Shown one piece after another: positions 44,748 through 53,809 of a stretch of DNA of 64,000 nt (within the stretch, counting starts at the first letter, position 1; each line of letters starts with the position of its first letter). The notes beneath the pieces are model-generated. The model worked only from the letters and a program-made list of their open reading frames with translations. It had not been told where the DNA came from and made no database searches. The position numbers and the translations under genes were made by a program. The stretch lies in contig JAFLDB010000004.1 in the NCBI GenBank assembly GCA_017302615.1, positions 1-64,000 of the forward strand, in the 5' to 3' direction. Source of the stretch: Sphingomonadales bacterium. GTDB taxonomy: Bacteria > Pseudomonadota > Alphaproteobacteria > Sphingomonadales > Sphingomonadaceae.

Positions 44748-46097
44748 ATGGATCGCCTCAGCGTAACCGATCACGTCACCGGGCTGTTCCAGACGGCCCG
44801 CAATCCGATGAACATTGCCGGGCTGCTGCTGTTCGATCTGCCACCGGACGATCGCGCCGCCTTTGCCGAGCGGATCCGCGCCCATCTCGCCGCGCGCCTG
44901 CCGGCATCGCCGCTGGCCCGGCGGCTGGTGAAATCGCCCCAGGGTTATGACGCCAATGCCTGGCTGCGGATCTCCGCCGCGAACTGCATGGCCCGGGTGC
45001 GCCAGCCGGAAGCACAGCCGCGCACCGCGCTGGAGCTGCGCAATCACCTGATCGCGCGTCAGATGCAGCCGATCGATCTGGCCGACGCGCCGTTCGAGAT
45101 CGACATTCTCGACCGGCTCGATGGCCCGCACGGCGCGCTGTTCATCAAGGTCCACCACAGCTGCATGGACGGTGTGGGCTTCCAGATGCTGCTGGAATTC
45201 CTCTCGGACAGCGGGGGCGATTTGCCGCGGGTGGAGACCGGCACCGACGAACCAGTCCCGTCCGATGCCGAATGGCTGGCCGCCGCCGAAGCGCGGTTCG
45301 CGGCAGAAGCCGGGCAAACCGCCGAACGGATGGCCGAGATCGGGGCGGTCCAGGGCCGGCTTGAGGCCTTCCTGGCCGATCCGGCACACCAGCGCCCGAC
45401 TGCGCCGGACATGGCGTTCGGATCGGAAATCACGCTGGAACGGGCCTATCGCACGCTGGCTCTGCCGCTGGAGCGGATCAAGGCGGCCGGGCGCCCGCAT
45501 GGGGCGACGGTCAACGACATGTTCCTGGCGATCGCCGCCGGGGGCCTGCGCCATTACCTGCTGGCGCGCGGGGAACTGCCAGCGGCCAGCCTGGTATCGC
45601 ACTCGGTCCGCAGCACCCGCCGGACCGAGGATGGAATGACCGGTAACCGGGTCGCCTCGATCTATCCGGTGCTGGCCACCGACGAGCCCGACCGGCTGAT
45701 CCGGCTGCGGCGGATCATGGCTGCCATGGCAGTGGAGAAGGCCCGCTCCGCCATCGAGGAGCCGATGCTCGATGCGCCCGAAACCCCCTTTGGCACCCGG
45801 GACCGCGAGATCGCCTTTGCCGACCCGGCCGTGCTGCAGGCCGCGCTCGGCTCTGCCAATGTGGTGCTCAGCAACGTTCCGGGGCCGGCCCAGCCGCTGC
45901 GCTTTGGCGGCCTGGTGCTAAGCGCCAACTATCCGGTGCCGATTGTCGGCCCGGGGCGCTTCCTCAACATCACCTCGCGCCGCAACGGCGATGCGCTCAA
46001 CCTCGGGATCATGGTCGATGCGGCCAAGGTGCCCGATATCGACGCGCTGGTGGCGGCAATTCAGGCCGAGTTCGAGGCGTTCACCGCCAACCCCTGA
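44748..46097 (+). CDS. Wax ester synthase/diacylglycerol acyltransferase (WS/DGAT)
   Basis: The 449-residue protein carries the catalytic HHSCMDG at 146-152, the HHxxxDG motif of the WS/DGAT family. It also has GATVNDMFLAIAAGGLRHYLL and the C-terminal NVVLSNVPGPAQPL and GLVLSANYPVPIVG segments. These enzymes move acyl groups from CoA to alcohols or diacylglycerol. In a catabolic regulon it may store or detoxify acyl-CoA or esterify an alcohol intermediate, which is inference. The ATG at 44748 lies ten bases after the SDR stop. Its 3' end overlaps the convergent hydrolase. Confidence 0.9.
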   Translation: MDRLSVTDHVTGLFQTARNPMNIAGLLLFDLPPDDRAAFAERIRAHLAARLPASPLARRLVKSPQGYDANAWLRISAANCMARVRQPEAQPRTALELRNHLIARQMQPIDLADAPFEIDILDRLDGPHGALFIKVHHSCMDGVGFQMLLEFLSDSGGDLPRVETGTDEPVPSDAEWLAAAEARFAAEAGQTAERMAEIGAVQGRLEAFLADPAHQRPTAPDMAFGSEITLERAYRTLALPLERIKAAGRPHGATVNDMFLAIAAGGLRHYLLARGELPAASLVSHSVRSTRRTEDGMTGNRVASIYPVLATDEPDRLIRLRRIMAAMAVEKARSAIEEPMLDAPETPFGTRDREIAFADPAVLQAALGSANVVLSNVPGPAQPLRFGGLVLSANYPVPIVGPGRFLNITSRRNGDALNLGIMVDAAKVPDIDALVAAIQAEFEAFTANP

Positions 46098-46771
46098 AGC
46101 CAGTCCGTCAGAGCGGCGCGGAACGCTTCCCCGGCCTCAAGGTGCGGCATGTGCCCGCTGCCTTCGATCCGCACCAGCCGGGCCTGCGCCATGCCGGCGG
46201 CCAGCTCGTCCGAAGCCGCCGGATCGATCACCGCATCCTGCCCGCCGGCAATCACCAGGACGGGGCAGGCAATTTCGCCCAGCCGCGCGGCCGGGGCCGG
46301 CCGGGTTGCGGCGGCCAGCTGCTCGCCCATGAAGCGTTCGAATCCGCCGGCCAGCATCATCGCCTCGACCGGCAAGGTCAGCGCCGCGCGGTGCGCCGGG
46401 GCCAGCGCCGCGCGGGCGAGGCGCGATACCACGCCGGGAAAATCGGTCCGGCCGCGGGCAATCAGATCGGCGCGGGCCTGCCGGGCAGTTTCCGTTTCGG
46501 CCCGGGCCGAAGTAGTGACCAGCACCAGGCCGGCGATCCGCTCCGGCGCGGCCAGAACCGCTTGCAGGGCAACATAGCCGCCCAGCGAATGGCCCAGCAG
46601 GATGAACCGGGGCGGCGCGCGCTCCAGCAGGCTGGCGGCCATGGCGGTAATGTCTCCGCCCTGGTTGGCAATCACCCGCACCGAATGGCCCAGCGCCTCA
46701 ACTGCCCCGGCCCAGCTGGCCTCATCCTCGAGGATTCCGGGGACGGCGACCAGCGCAAGAGGCGTTGTCAC
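46061..46771 (-). CDS. Alpha/beta hydrolase
   Basis: The 236-residue protein has the nucleophile elbow LLGHSLGGYVALQAV, an Asp region in VIAGGQDAVIDPAA and the catalytic His in EGSGHMPHLEAGEAF, so a complete triad. It is a small hydrolase of the esterase/lactonase type. It sits at the end of the five-gene leftward unit that begins with the NPD-type gene, four bases after the FadB-type stop, and may remove CoA or open an ester or lactone in the pathway. Substrate unknown. Confidence 0.85.
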   Translation of the reverse strand: MTTPLALVAVPGILEDEASWAGAVEALGHSVRVIANQGGDITAMAASLLERAPPRFILLGHSLGGYVALQAVLAAPERIAGLVLVTTSARAETETARQARADLIARGRTDFPGVVSRLARAALAPAHRAALTLPVEAMMLAGGFERFMGEQLAAATRPAPAARLGEIACPVLVIAGGQDAVIDPAASDELAAGMAQARLVRIEGSGHMPHLEAGEAFRAALTDWLQGLAVNASNSA

Positions 46772-46775
46772 CCCG

Positions 46776-48824
46776 TCAGCCGCGGGTGAAGCTGCCGCCG
46801 GATGCGGCCTTTTCGGCCAGCAGCCGTGCCGGTTCGATGCCCATCGCCTTCAGCCCATCGACCACCTTGGCCAAGCCCACCGTATCGGCCCAGAACATCG
46901 GACCGCCGGTGTAGACCGGCCAGTTGTAACCCAGGATGCAGGCCACATCGATGTCGCTGGCGCGGATCGCCACGCCTTCCTCCAGCACCTTGGCACCTTC
47001 ATTGACCACCGGGTAGAGCAGCCGCGCGACAATCTCCTCGGCCGGCAGCGGTCCCTTGTTCTCCACCCCCTTGTAGACGGCGAAATCGGCGATCACCTGG
47101 GCCGCGACCGGGCTGGGTCTGGCCTTGCGGGCCTCGTCATAGTCATAGAAGCCGCCGCCCTGCTTCTGGCCAAGCCGGCCGAGCTTGACGAGATCGCTCT
47201 GCAGGGTGCGTTCGTTCGAGCCGCGCCCGATCACGTCGAGGCCGACCAGATCGCCCATCGCGAAAGGCCCCATGGCAAAACCATAGCCGAAGATCGCCGC
47301 GTCGATGTCCTGCGGGCTGGGTCCTTCCAGCACCAGCTGCATCGCCTGGCGGCTGCGCGGGCTCATCACCCGGTTGGCGATGAAACCGGGGCCGACGCGG
47401 CTGACCACCGGCACCTTGGCAATGGTCTTGGCAACTTTCAGCGAAGTGGCCAGCACCGCGTCGGACGTCTTTGCCCCGCGCACGATTTCCAGCAGCCGCA
47501 TGACATTGGCGGGCGAGAAGAAGTGCAGGCCGACCACGCTTTCGGGCCGCGAAGTGGCCGAAGCGATATCGTCGACATCGAGGAACGAGGTGTTGCTGGC
47601 AAGGATCGCGCCCGGCTTGGCGATCGCATCGAGCTTGCCGAACACGTCCTTCTTGATCCCCATGTCCTCGAACACGGCCTCTATGATCAGGTCGGCCTGG
47701 CCGAGCGATTCCAGTTCCAGCGAGGGCGTGAGCAGGGCCATGCGCTGCTCGACCTGTTCGGCGGTCATCCGGCCCTTGGCGGCAGAGCCTTCGTAGTTCT
47801 TGCGGATCACCCCCACGCCGCGATCGAGCGCAGCCTGTTCGCGCTCGACGATCGTTACCGGCACACCGGCATTGAGGAAGTTCATGGCAATCCCGCCGCC
47901 CATGGTGCCCGCACCGATCACGCCGATCGACTTGATCGGCAGCACTTCGGTATCCTTCGGCAGATCGGGAACCTTGGCCCCTTCGCGCTCGGCGAAGAAG
48001 TAATAGCGCTGGGCCGCGCTTTCGGTGCTGGTCACCAGTTCCTGAAACAGTTCGCGTTCGCGTGCGATGCCGGCATCGAAATCAAGCTCGGCCGCGGCCT
48101 CGATCGCCTTGACGATATTGAACGGAGCCTTGAACCCGCGAAAGGCGCGGGCGTTCTTCTTCAGGTAATCGGCATAGATTTCCGGCTTGCCGCGATAGGG
48201 CTCCACCTTGTCCTGCCGGTCACGCACGCGCAACAGGGGGCCGCCTTCGGCCACCAGCTTTTGCGCGAAGGCAATCGCATCCTCGCGCAGCCGGCCCTCT
48301 TCGGCCAGGGTGTCAATCATGCCGAGTTCCAGCGCCTTCTTCGCGCCCACCGGGGCGCCGCCGGTGATCAGGTCGAGCGCGGCGGGAATGCCGACAATGC
48401 GCGGCAGCCGCTGCGTGCCGCCCGCCCCAGGCAGCAGGCCCAGCGCCACTTCCGGCAGGCCGACCTTGGCCGAGGGGACGGCGATGCGATAATGGCAAAT
48501 CAGCGCCAGTTCGTAACCGCCGCCCAGCGCCGTGCCGTGGATCGCGGCGACCACTGGCTTGGTGCCGTTCTCGATGATGTCGAACACTTCTTGCAGGTTC
48601 GGCCCGCCCAGGTTCTTGCCAAACTCCGAAATGTCGGCCCCGGCAATGAAGGTCCGGCCCGCGCAGATCAGGACAATGGCCTTGACGCTGTCATCGGCGG
48701 CGAACTGGCGGAAGCCTTCGTCGAGCGCCTTGCGGGTGTGGACCGACAGCGCGTTGACCGGAGGATAGTCAATCGTGAGGACGCCGATTCCGTCGATGAC
48801 TTCGGTGGTGCCAACCTGTTTCAT
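46776..48824 (-). CDS. Bifunctional enoyl-CoA hydratase / 3-hydroxyacyl-CoA dehydrogenase (FadB type)
   Basis: The 682-residue protein joins a crotonase domain (about 1-190: [43 protein letters not shown]) to an NAD-binding 3-hydroxyacyl-CoA dehydrogenase (from about 295: [34 protein letters not shown]) and a C-terminal dimer domain ([12 protein letters not shown], then [16 protein letters not shown]). It performs hydration and oxidation in beta-oxidation. Its place between thiolase and hydrolase genes suggests it serves this pathway rather than general fatty-acid oxidation. Confidence 0.94.
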   Translation of the reverse strand: MKQVGTTEVIDGIGVLTIDYPPVNALSVHTRKALDEGFRQFAADDSVKAIVLICAGRTFIAGADISEFGKNLGGPNLQEVFDIIENGTKPVVAAIHGTALGGGYELALICHYRIAVPSAKVGLPEVALGLLPGAGGTQRLPRIVGIPAALDLITGGAPVGAKKALELGMIDTLAEEGRLREDAIAFAQKLVAEGGPLLRVRDRQDKVEPYRGKPEIYADYLKKNARAFRGFKAPFNIVKAIEAAAELDFDAGIARERELFQELVTSTESAAQRYYFFAEREGAKVPDLPKDTEVLPIKSIGVIGAGTMGGGIAMNFLNAGVPVTIVEREQAALDRGVGVIRKNYEGSAAKGRMTAEQVEQRMALLTPSLELESLGQADLIIEAVFEDMGIKKDVFGKLDAIAKPGAILASNTSFLDVDDIASATSRPESVVGLHFFSPANVMRLLEIVRGAKTSDAVLATSLKVAKTIAKVPVVSRVGPGFIANRVMSPRSRQAMQLVLEGPSPQDIDAAIFGYGFAMGPFAMGDLVGLDVIGRGSNERTLQSDLVKLGRLGQKQGGGFYDYDEARKARPSPVAAQVIADFAVYKGVENKGPLPAEEIVARLLYPVVNEGAKVLEEGVAIRASDIDVACILGYNWPVYTGGPMFWADTVGLAKVVDGLKAMGIEPARLLAEKAASGGSFTRG

Positions 48825-48848
48825 GATGCCTGCTTCCTTGTCAGCCGC

Positions 48849-50108
48849 TCAGGCGGCAATGCGTTCGATGATAATCGCCGGGGCCATGCCGCCAAAGGCG
48901 CACATGGTGATGAGGGCATAACGCCCGCCCGACCGCTCCAGTTCATCCAGCGCCATGCCGATCAGGATCGATCCGGTCGCCCCGATCGGATGGCCCAGCG
49001 CAATCGCTCCGCCGTTGATGTTCACTTTCGCCCGGTCGATCCCGAGATCGCGGATCGCCTTTTCAGTAACCACTGCGAACGCCTCGTTGATCTCCCACAC
49101 GTCGATGTCGGCAACGGTCAGGCCGGCACGCTCCAGCGCCTTCTTCGCGGCCGGGACCGGGGCGTTGAGTATCAGGGTCGGGCAGTCCCCGGCATTGACC
49201 GCCGTGACGATCCGCGCGCGAGGCTTCCAGCCGTTGTCCTTGAGGCCCTGTTCCGAAGCAAGCAGCAGCGCCGCCGAACCATCGACCACGCCCGATGAGG
49301 TACCGACATGGTGGACCGGCTCCCACTTGAGATCGGGGTACTTGCGCTCGATCATCTGACGCATGGTGGTGCCGTCAGACGCGGCCGGAACCTGTTCCAT
49401 CGCCACGAAGGCCGGCTTCAGCGCGGCCAGCCCCTCAGCCGTGGTTTCGGGGCGCGGGTACTCGTCATGGTCCAGCGCCAGACTGCCGTCGCGGTTGTTG
49501 ACCGGCACGATGCTGCCGGCAAAGCGCCCGGCATCGACCGCCGCCTTGGCTTTCTGCTGGCTGGCCACGCCCAGCGCTTCGAGGTCGGCGCGGCTGATCC
49601 CTTCCATCGCGGCGATGGCATCGGCGGCCACACCCACTGCGGAAATCGGGTGCTGCTCGTACAGCGCCTCGTTGCCGCGCGCCCGGCCCAGCTTGCCCAG
49701 CTCGGTCTGGCTTTCCAGCGCGTCGAGCTCGAAATGATAGCTCATCATCTCGGTCCCGCCGGCGATCACCACGTCTTCGAACCCGGCCATGATCTGCCCG
49801 GCAGCGAAGCTGACGCTGGAAATGCCGCCGCCGCAGAACCGGTCGATCGTGGTGCCGCTGGCCTTGACATCGTAACCGGCCCACAGCGCGGAAAGCCGCC
49901 CCAGGTCCCCGCCCTGCTTGCCGCGCTGCTGGCTGCACGACCAGACAATGTCATCCACCTTTGCCGTATCGAGCGCATTGCGATCCCGGATCGCGCGCAG
50001 CACGGTGGCACCAAGATCCTGCGGGTGCAGGTGCGCCAGCGCACCCTTGCCGGGCTTGCCGATCCCGCGCGGGGTGCGGACGGCATCGACGATGTAGGCT
50101 TCGGTCAT
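48849..50108 (-). CDS. Thiolase (acetyl-CoA C-acyltransferase)
   Basis: The 419-residue protein has the nucleophilic Cys in TIDRFCGGGISSVSF, the His in NINGGAIALGHPIGATGS and the second Cys in ALITMCAFGGMAPAII. It is therefore a full degradative thiolase that releases acetyl-CoA or propionyl-CoA from a 3-ketoacyl-CoA. The start MTEAYIVDAVRTPRGIGKPG is typical. The gene lies 24 bases before the FadB-type gene in the same unit. Confidence 0.95.
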   Translation of the reverse strand: MTEAYIVDAVRTPRGIGKPGKGALAHLHPQDLGATVLRAIRDRNALDTAKVDDIVWSCSQQRGKQGGDLGRLSALWAGYDVKASGTTIDRFCGGGISSVSFAAGQIMAGFEDVVIAGGTEMMSYHFELDALESQTELGKLGRARGNEALYEQHPISAVGVAADAIAAMEGISRADLEALGVASQQKAKAAVDAGRFAGSIVPVNNRDGSLALDHDEYPRPETTAEGLAALKPAFVAMEQVPAASDGTTMRQMIERKYPDLKWEPVHHVGTSSGVVDGSAALLLASEQGLKDNGWKPRARIVTAVNAGDCPTLILNAPVPAAKKALERAGLTVADIDVWEINEAFAVVTEKAIRDLGIDRAKVNINGGAIALGHPIGATGSILIGMALDELERSGGRYALITMCAFGGMAPAIIIERIAA

Positions 50109-50126
50109 GGTCGGTCCTTTCGGGAC

Positions 50127-50909
50127 TTAGCGGGGCGCCATGCGGATCGCGCCGTCGAGGCGGATATTCTGCCCGTTGAAATAACTGTTGCGGACCAGTT
50201 CCATCGCCAGGCTGGCGAATTCTTCCGGCTTGCCCAGCCGCTTGGGGAACGGCACCGAGGCGTTAAGGCCGTCCAGCACCTTTTCCGGCAGGCGGCCCAG
50301 CAGCGGCGTGCCGAAGATGCCCGGCATGATCGAATTGACCCGGATGCCCAGGTCCATCAGGTCGCGCGCCATCGGCAGCACCAGCCCGTTGACCCCGGCT
50401 TTCAGCGAGCCATAGGCGACCTGCCCGATCTGTGCGTCCTGCGCCGCAACCGAAGCGGTCAGGGTGATGCAGCCGCGCTCGCCGTCTTCCAGCGGCTCAA
50501 GGCCGGCCATGCCCAGCGCCGAAAGCGAGGCCACCCGGTAGCTGGAGATCAGGATGCCCTGGGCGGCAAATTCGTAATCCTCGGTCGAAAGGCGGGTGAA
50601 TTCCCCGGTTTCCTTGTTGCGGCCCACGGTCTTGCCCTTGCGGTTGGCCATGGCGCAGTGGACCAGGATCCGTTCCTGCCCGTGGGCGGCGCGGGCCTTT
50701 TCGAACCCGGCGACGACCGAATCCTCGCTCATGATGTCGACCTTGCAGAACAGGCCGCCGATGGATTTCGCCACTTCGCTGCCCAGTTCCTCGTTGAGGT
50801 CGAAAATGGCCACCTTGACCCCGGCGGCGGCAAGCGCTTCGGCAGTGGCCCGGCCAAGGCCCGAGGCCCCTCCGGTGACGACGGCGGCGGTGGTATTGTC
50901 GATCTTCAT
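50127..50909 (-). CDS. SDR, 3-hydroxyacyl-CoA dehydrogenase type
   Basis: This 260-residue SDR has AAVVTGGASGLGRATAEALA, a Ser in CITLTASVAA and YGSLKAGVNGL with the YxxxK pair. The overall pattern, with VDIMSEDSV and PGIFGTPLL, resembles the 17-beta-HSD type 10 / 2-methyl-3-hydroxybutyryl-CoA dehydrogenase group. It lies between the NPD-type and thiolase genes, which suggests oxidation of a hydroxyacyl-CoA intermediate before thiolysis. Confidence 0.88.
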   Translation of the reverse strand: MKIDNTTAAVVTGGASGLGRATAEALAAAGVKVAIFDLNEELGSEVAKSIGGLFCKVDIMSEDSVVAGFEKARAAHGQERILVHCAMANRKGKTVGRNKETGEFTRLSTEDYEFAAQGILISSYRVASLSALGMAGLEPLEDGERGCITLTASVAAQDAQIGQVAYGSLKAGVNGLVLPMARDLMDLGIRVNSIMPGIFGTPLLGRLPEKVLDGLNASVPFPKRLGKPEEFASLAMELVRNSYFNGQNIRLDGAIRMAPR

Positions 50910-50923
50910 GGCTGTGGTTCTCC

Positions 50924-51904
50924 TCAGGCCAGCATGCCGGCAAGGCGCTGGCGGATGATTGCTTCGGCGTCGGCGACGATCCGGTCGATCAGCACCTGGC
51001 AGGTCGGGATGTCATGGATCAGGCCCTGGATCATCCCGGCCCAGAACACGCCCTTGGACAGGTCCCCGGTCTGGAGCATTTCGCGGCCCGCAGCCCCGGC
51101 GACGAGTTCCTTCACATCGTCGAAAGTCGCGCCCGGCACCGCAAGGCGCCGCGCCACTTCTTCCGAGACGGCGCTGCGCCCGACCCGGGCGGTATTCTTC
51201 AGGCTGCGGAAGATCAGCACTGATCCGCGCTCGTCATTGTCGAGATAGGCCTGCTTGACGTTGTCGTGGATCGGCGCCTCGACCGTGGCACAGAAGCGTG
51301 TGCCCATGTTGATCCCTTCCGCGCCCAGCGACAGCGCGGCGGCCAGACCGCGCCCGTCGCCGAACCCGCCGCTGGCAAGCAGCGGAATTTTGACCTTGTC
51401 GGCCGCTGCCGGGATCAGGATCAGGCCGGGAATGTCATCCTCGCCCGGATGGCCAGCGCATTCGAACCCGTCGATCGAGATGATGTCGCAGCCGGCCTTC
51501 TCGGCGGAAACGGCATGCCGCACGGCGGTGCATTTGTGCAGGATCGTCACCCCGGCCGGCTTCAGCATTTCCCAGATTTCGCGCACCGCCGGAGTACCGG
51601 CCGTCTCGACGATCTTCACCCCGCTGTCGATGATCGCCTGGGCATAGGCCTTGTAGTCGGGCGAATTGATCGTCGGGAACACGGTCATGTTCACGCCGAA
51701 GGGCTTGTCGGTCATGCCCCGGCAGCGCTCGATCTCGGCGCTCAGCGCGGCGGGGCTCGGCTGGGTCAGCGCGGTCAGGATGCCAAGCCCGCCGGCGTTG
51801 GAAACGGCGCTGGCCATTTCCGCCACGCCGACGCCCTGCATCCCGCCCTGAACGATCGGGTGTTCGATTCCCAGCATCTCGGTGATCCGGGTCTTGAATG
51901 CCAT
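50924..51904 (-). CDS. NPD/nitronate monooxygenase-family flavoprotein
   Basis: The 326-residue TIM-barrel FMN protein starts KTRITEMLGIEHPIVQGGMQ. It has HKCTAVRHAVSAEKAGCDII, GFECAGHPGEDDI and GGFGDGRGLAAALSLGAEGI, which are the typical phosphate-binding loops. Family members include nitronate monooxygenases and enoyl reductases, and a related protein (IpdC) works in steroid C/D-ring breakdown in actinobacteria. The context favours an acyl-CoA substrate. I chose the ATG at 51904, preceded by GGAAGGAT. It leads a five-gene unit and has the palindromic operator 83 bases upstream. Confidence 0.88.
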   Translation of the reverse strand: MAFKTRITEMLGIEHPIVQGGMQGVGVAEMASAVSNAGGLGILTALTQPSPAALSAEIERCRGMTDKPFGVNMTVFPTINSPDYKAYAQAIIDSGVKIVETAGTPAVREIWEMLKPAGVTILHKCTAVRHAVSAEKAGCDIISIDGFECAGHPGEDDIPGLILIPAAADKVKIPLLASGGFGDGRGLAAALSLGAEGINMGTRFCATVEAPIHDNVKQAYLDNDERGSVLIFRSLKNTARVGRSAVSEEVARRLAVPGATFDDVKELVAGAAGREMLQTGDLSKGVFWAGMIQGLIHDIPTCQVLIDRIVADAEAIIRQRLAGMLA

Positions 51905-51986
51905 TTTCGCTATCCTTCCCACTTATGCCGCCGCCCGGTTCGCTCCGGGATTGACTAGGCTCGCCCAGCGGCTCAAAAGACCATCC

Positions 51987-52002
51987 AGTTATATAACTAG
52001 GT
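51987..52002 (+). promoter_or_regulatory. AGTTATATAACT-AGGT operator, NPD unit
   Basis: A perfect 12-bp palindrome AGTTATATAACT (51987-51998) followed by AGGT. It lies in the gap between the CoA ligase stop and the NPD-type gene start and is identical over 16 bases to the sites at 61439 and 63476. Confidence 0.8.
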
Positions 52003-52115
52003 AATACAGATCAAGCCGGGATTAATCGAATGATTAAACACCCGGCAGCGATCCGGCAAGCGGCGGGAGCAGGCTGGTGCAAGGCACGGACAAGGCGGCG
52101 GCGGGAAGCGCGCGT

Positions 52116-53729
52116 TCAGCGCGGCGGAATGCGCCCCTGTTCGGCCAGAATCCGCCGCAATTCGGCCTTCTGGACCTTGCCCGATGGAGTCCGCGGCAGC
52201 TCGTCCAGCACGATCAGGGCTTCGGGGGTCTTCTGCCGCGCCACGCCCAGATCGCGGAACACCGCATCGACCGACTCGATAGTGGGACTGGCCCCTTCAG
52301 CCGTCAACACCACGGCGCAGATCCGCTCCCCCAGACGCGGATCGGGCAGACCGATTGCGGCAGCCTCGCGAATGCCGGGCACCTGCAGCAGCAGTTCCTC
52401 CACCTCGCGGCTGGAAATGTTCTCGCCGCCGCGGATGATTATGTCCTTCTTGCGGTCGGTGATCGCCAGAAAACCCTCGGTGTCGAGCTTGCCGATATCG
52501 CCGGTCAGGAACCAGCCGCCGGGCAGGAAACTGGCGGCATTGAGCGCTGGATCGGTGTAGCCCACAAACCTCTCTGCCCCGCGCACGGCCACTTCGCCTT
52601 CGCTGCCAACGGGCAGCTCCGCGCCGGCATCGTCGACGATGCGGACTTCCACCCCCGGATTGGGCCGGCCATCGGTGGTCAGCCGCTTGTCCAGCGGATC
52701 GTCCGGCTCGCACTGCGAAACGGTCGGCATCTCGGTCGATCCATAGCAGCGGCAGCAGCGGATCCCCGCCGCCTCGCTGGCCGCAACCAGGGCCGGGGGA
52801 ACCGTGGTTGCGCCGATCAGGAACTGGGCGAAGCTGGTAATGTCGCGCCCGTCCCGTGCCGCTGCGTCCATCAGGCCGGAGAGGTGGAAGGGCGTGCCCG
52901 ACATCTGCCGCACCCGGAACCGCTCGACCAGTTCGGCCGCCAGCGCCGCATCCCACGCCTCCAGGATCACCATCGGCCGGCCCAGCAGGGCATGGCCCAT
53001 CACGCCCAGCGTCCCGGCGATGTGGCCGGACGGCCAGGGCGACAGGCCGTAATCGTCGGCCGGACCGTCCCGCCGCTGGGCGTTCAGTTCGGCCAGCAGA
53101 CTGCGCGAGGTGTGGCGCACGCCCTTGGGCGCGGCGGTGGTGCCCGAGGTGTAGAGCAGCAAGGCCAGGGCATCGGGTTCGACCGTGATTTCTGGCAGTT
53201 CGCCCGCCGGCAGGGCATCCAGCGCGATCATGCCCGGCGGCACGGTCTGCCCCATCACGATCCGGTGGCGCAGGGCCGGGAGATCCGGCAGGCGGGCCAG
53301 CCGGTCGAGGTAGTCGATGGTTTTCCAGCGGTCCGGCACGATCAGGGCCTTGGCGCCGCTATCGGCCAGGATGTGGGCCAGTTCGTGCGGGCCATAGATG
53401 TGGACGATCGGCAGCAGGGTGCAGCCCAGCATCGCCGCGGCCTGGAACAGCACCGCGTTTTCCAGGCCGTTGGGCAGCTGCATGGCGATGACGTCGCCCG
53501 GCCGCAGCCCCAGTGCGTGGAACGATCCGGCCAGCGCCTGGCCGCGGGCGTGCACTTCGCCCAGCGTGGTCCGGCGTTCCCCGCCGCTGCCGAAGAAATG
53601 GAGCGGAGCCTGCGGACGCTCGGCCGCCGCGCGGGCCATTGCCGCGGCCAGCGACAGGTCCTGCCACAGGCCCAGCCGGCGCCATTCCGTTTCCAGTTGA
53701 GCCGGCATCCGGCCCGCCGCACCATCCAT
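52116..53729 (-). CDS. AMP-forming acyl-CoA ligase
   Basis: The 537-residue protein shows the adenylate-forming motifs LLYTSGTTAAPKGVRHTS (phosphate loop), CRCYGSTEMPT, GWFLTGDIGKLD and DRKKDIIIRGGENISSREVE. The catalytic Lys lies near the C-terminus in ELPRTPSGKVQKAELR. It activates a carboxylic acid to its CoA ester and is the likely entry step of the pathway. It is divergent from the acyl-CoA dehydrogenase pair, with an 80-bp gap. No AGTTATATAACT site lies upstream of it. Confidence 0.92.
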   Translation of the reverse strand: MDGAAGRMPAQLETEWRRLGLWQDLSLAAAMARAAAERPQAPLHFFGSGGERRTTLGEVHARGQALAGSFHALGLRPGDVIAMQLPNGLENAVLFQAAAMLGCTLLPIVHIYGPHELAHILADSGAKALIVPDRWKTIDYLDRLARLPDLPALRHRIVMGQTVPPGMIALDALPAGELPEITVEPDALALLLYTSGTTAAPKGVRHTSRSLLAELNAQRRDGPADDYGLSPWPSGHIAGTLGVMGHALLGRPMVILEAWDAALAAELVERFRVRQMSGTPFHLSGLMDAAARDGRDITSFAQFLIGATTVPPALVAASEAAGIRCCRCYGSTEMPTVSQCEPDDPLDKRLTTDGRPNPGVEVRIVDDAGAELPVGSEGEVAVRGAERFVGYTDPALNAASFLPGGWFLTGDIGKLDTEGFLAITDRKKDIIIRGGENISSREVEELLLQVPGIREAAAIGLPDPRLGERICAVVLTAEGASPTIESVDAVFRDLGVARQKTPEALIVLDELPRTPSGKVQKAELRRILAEQGRIPPR

Positions 53730-53740
53730 GATCCGCTCTC

Positions 53741-53756
53741 CGCACGTGTATGTGCG
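53741..53756. promoter_or_regulatory. Inverted repeat between CoA ligase and dehydrogenase genes
   Basis: CGCAC-GTGTAT-GTGCG is a 16-bp inverted repeat in the 80-bp divergent gap (53730-53809). It could be an operator of a regulator other than the GntR protein, or chance. Confidence 0.3.
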
Positions 53757-53809
53757 TGCGAGGGTGCGGTGCCCTCCTCCTCCGCGTCAACCCCGAAGGT
53801 CTAACCCAG

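Noticed and set aside
46602..49298. 898-codon plus-strand frame opposite the FadB-type gene
   Set aside because: Antisense shadow of the FadB-type and thiolase genes, both with full catalytic motifs.
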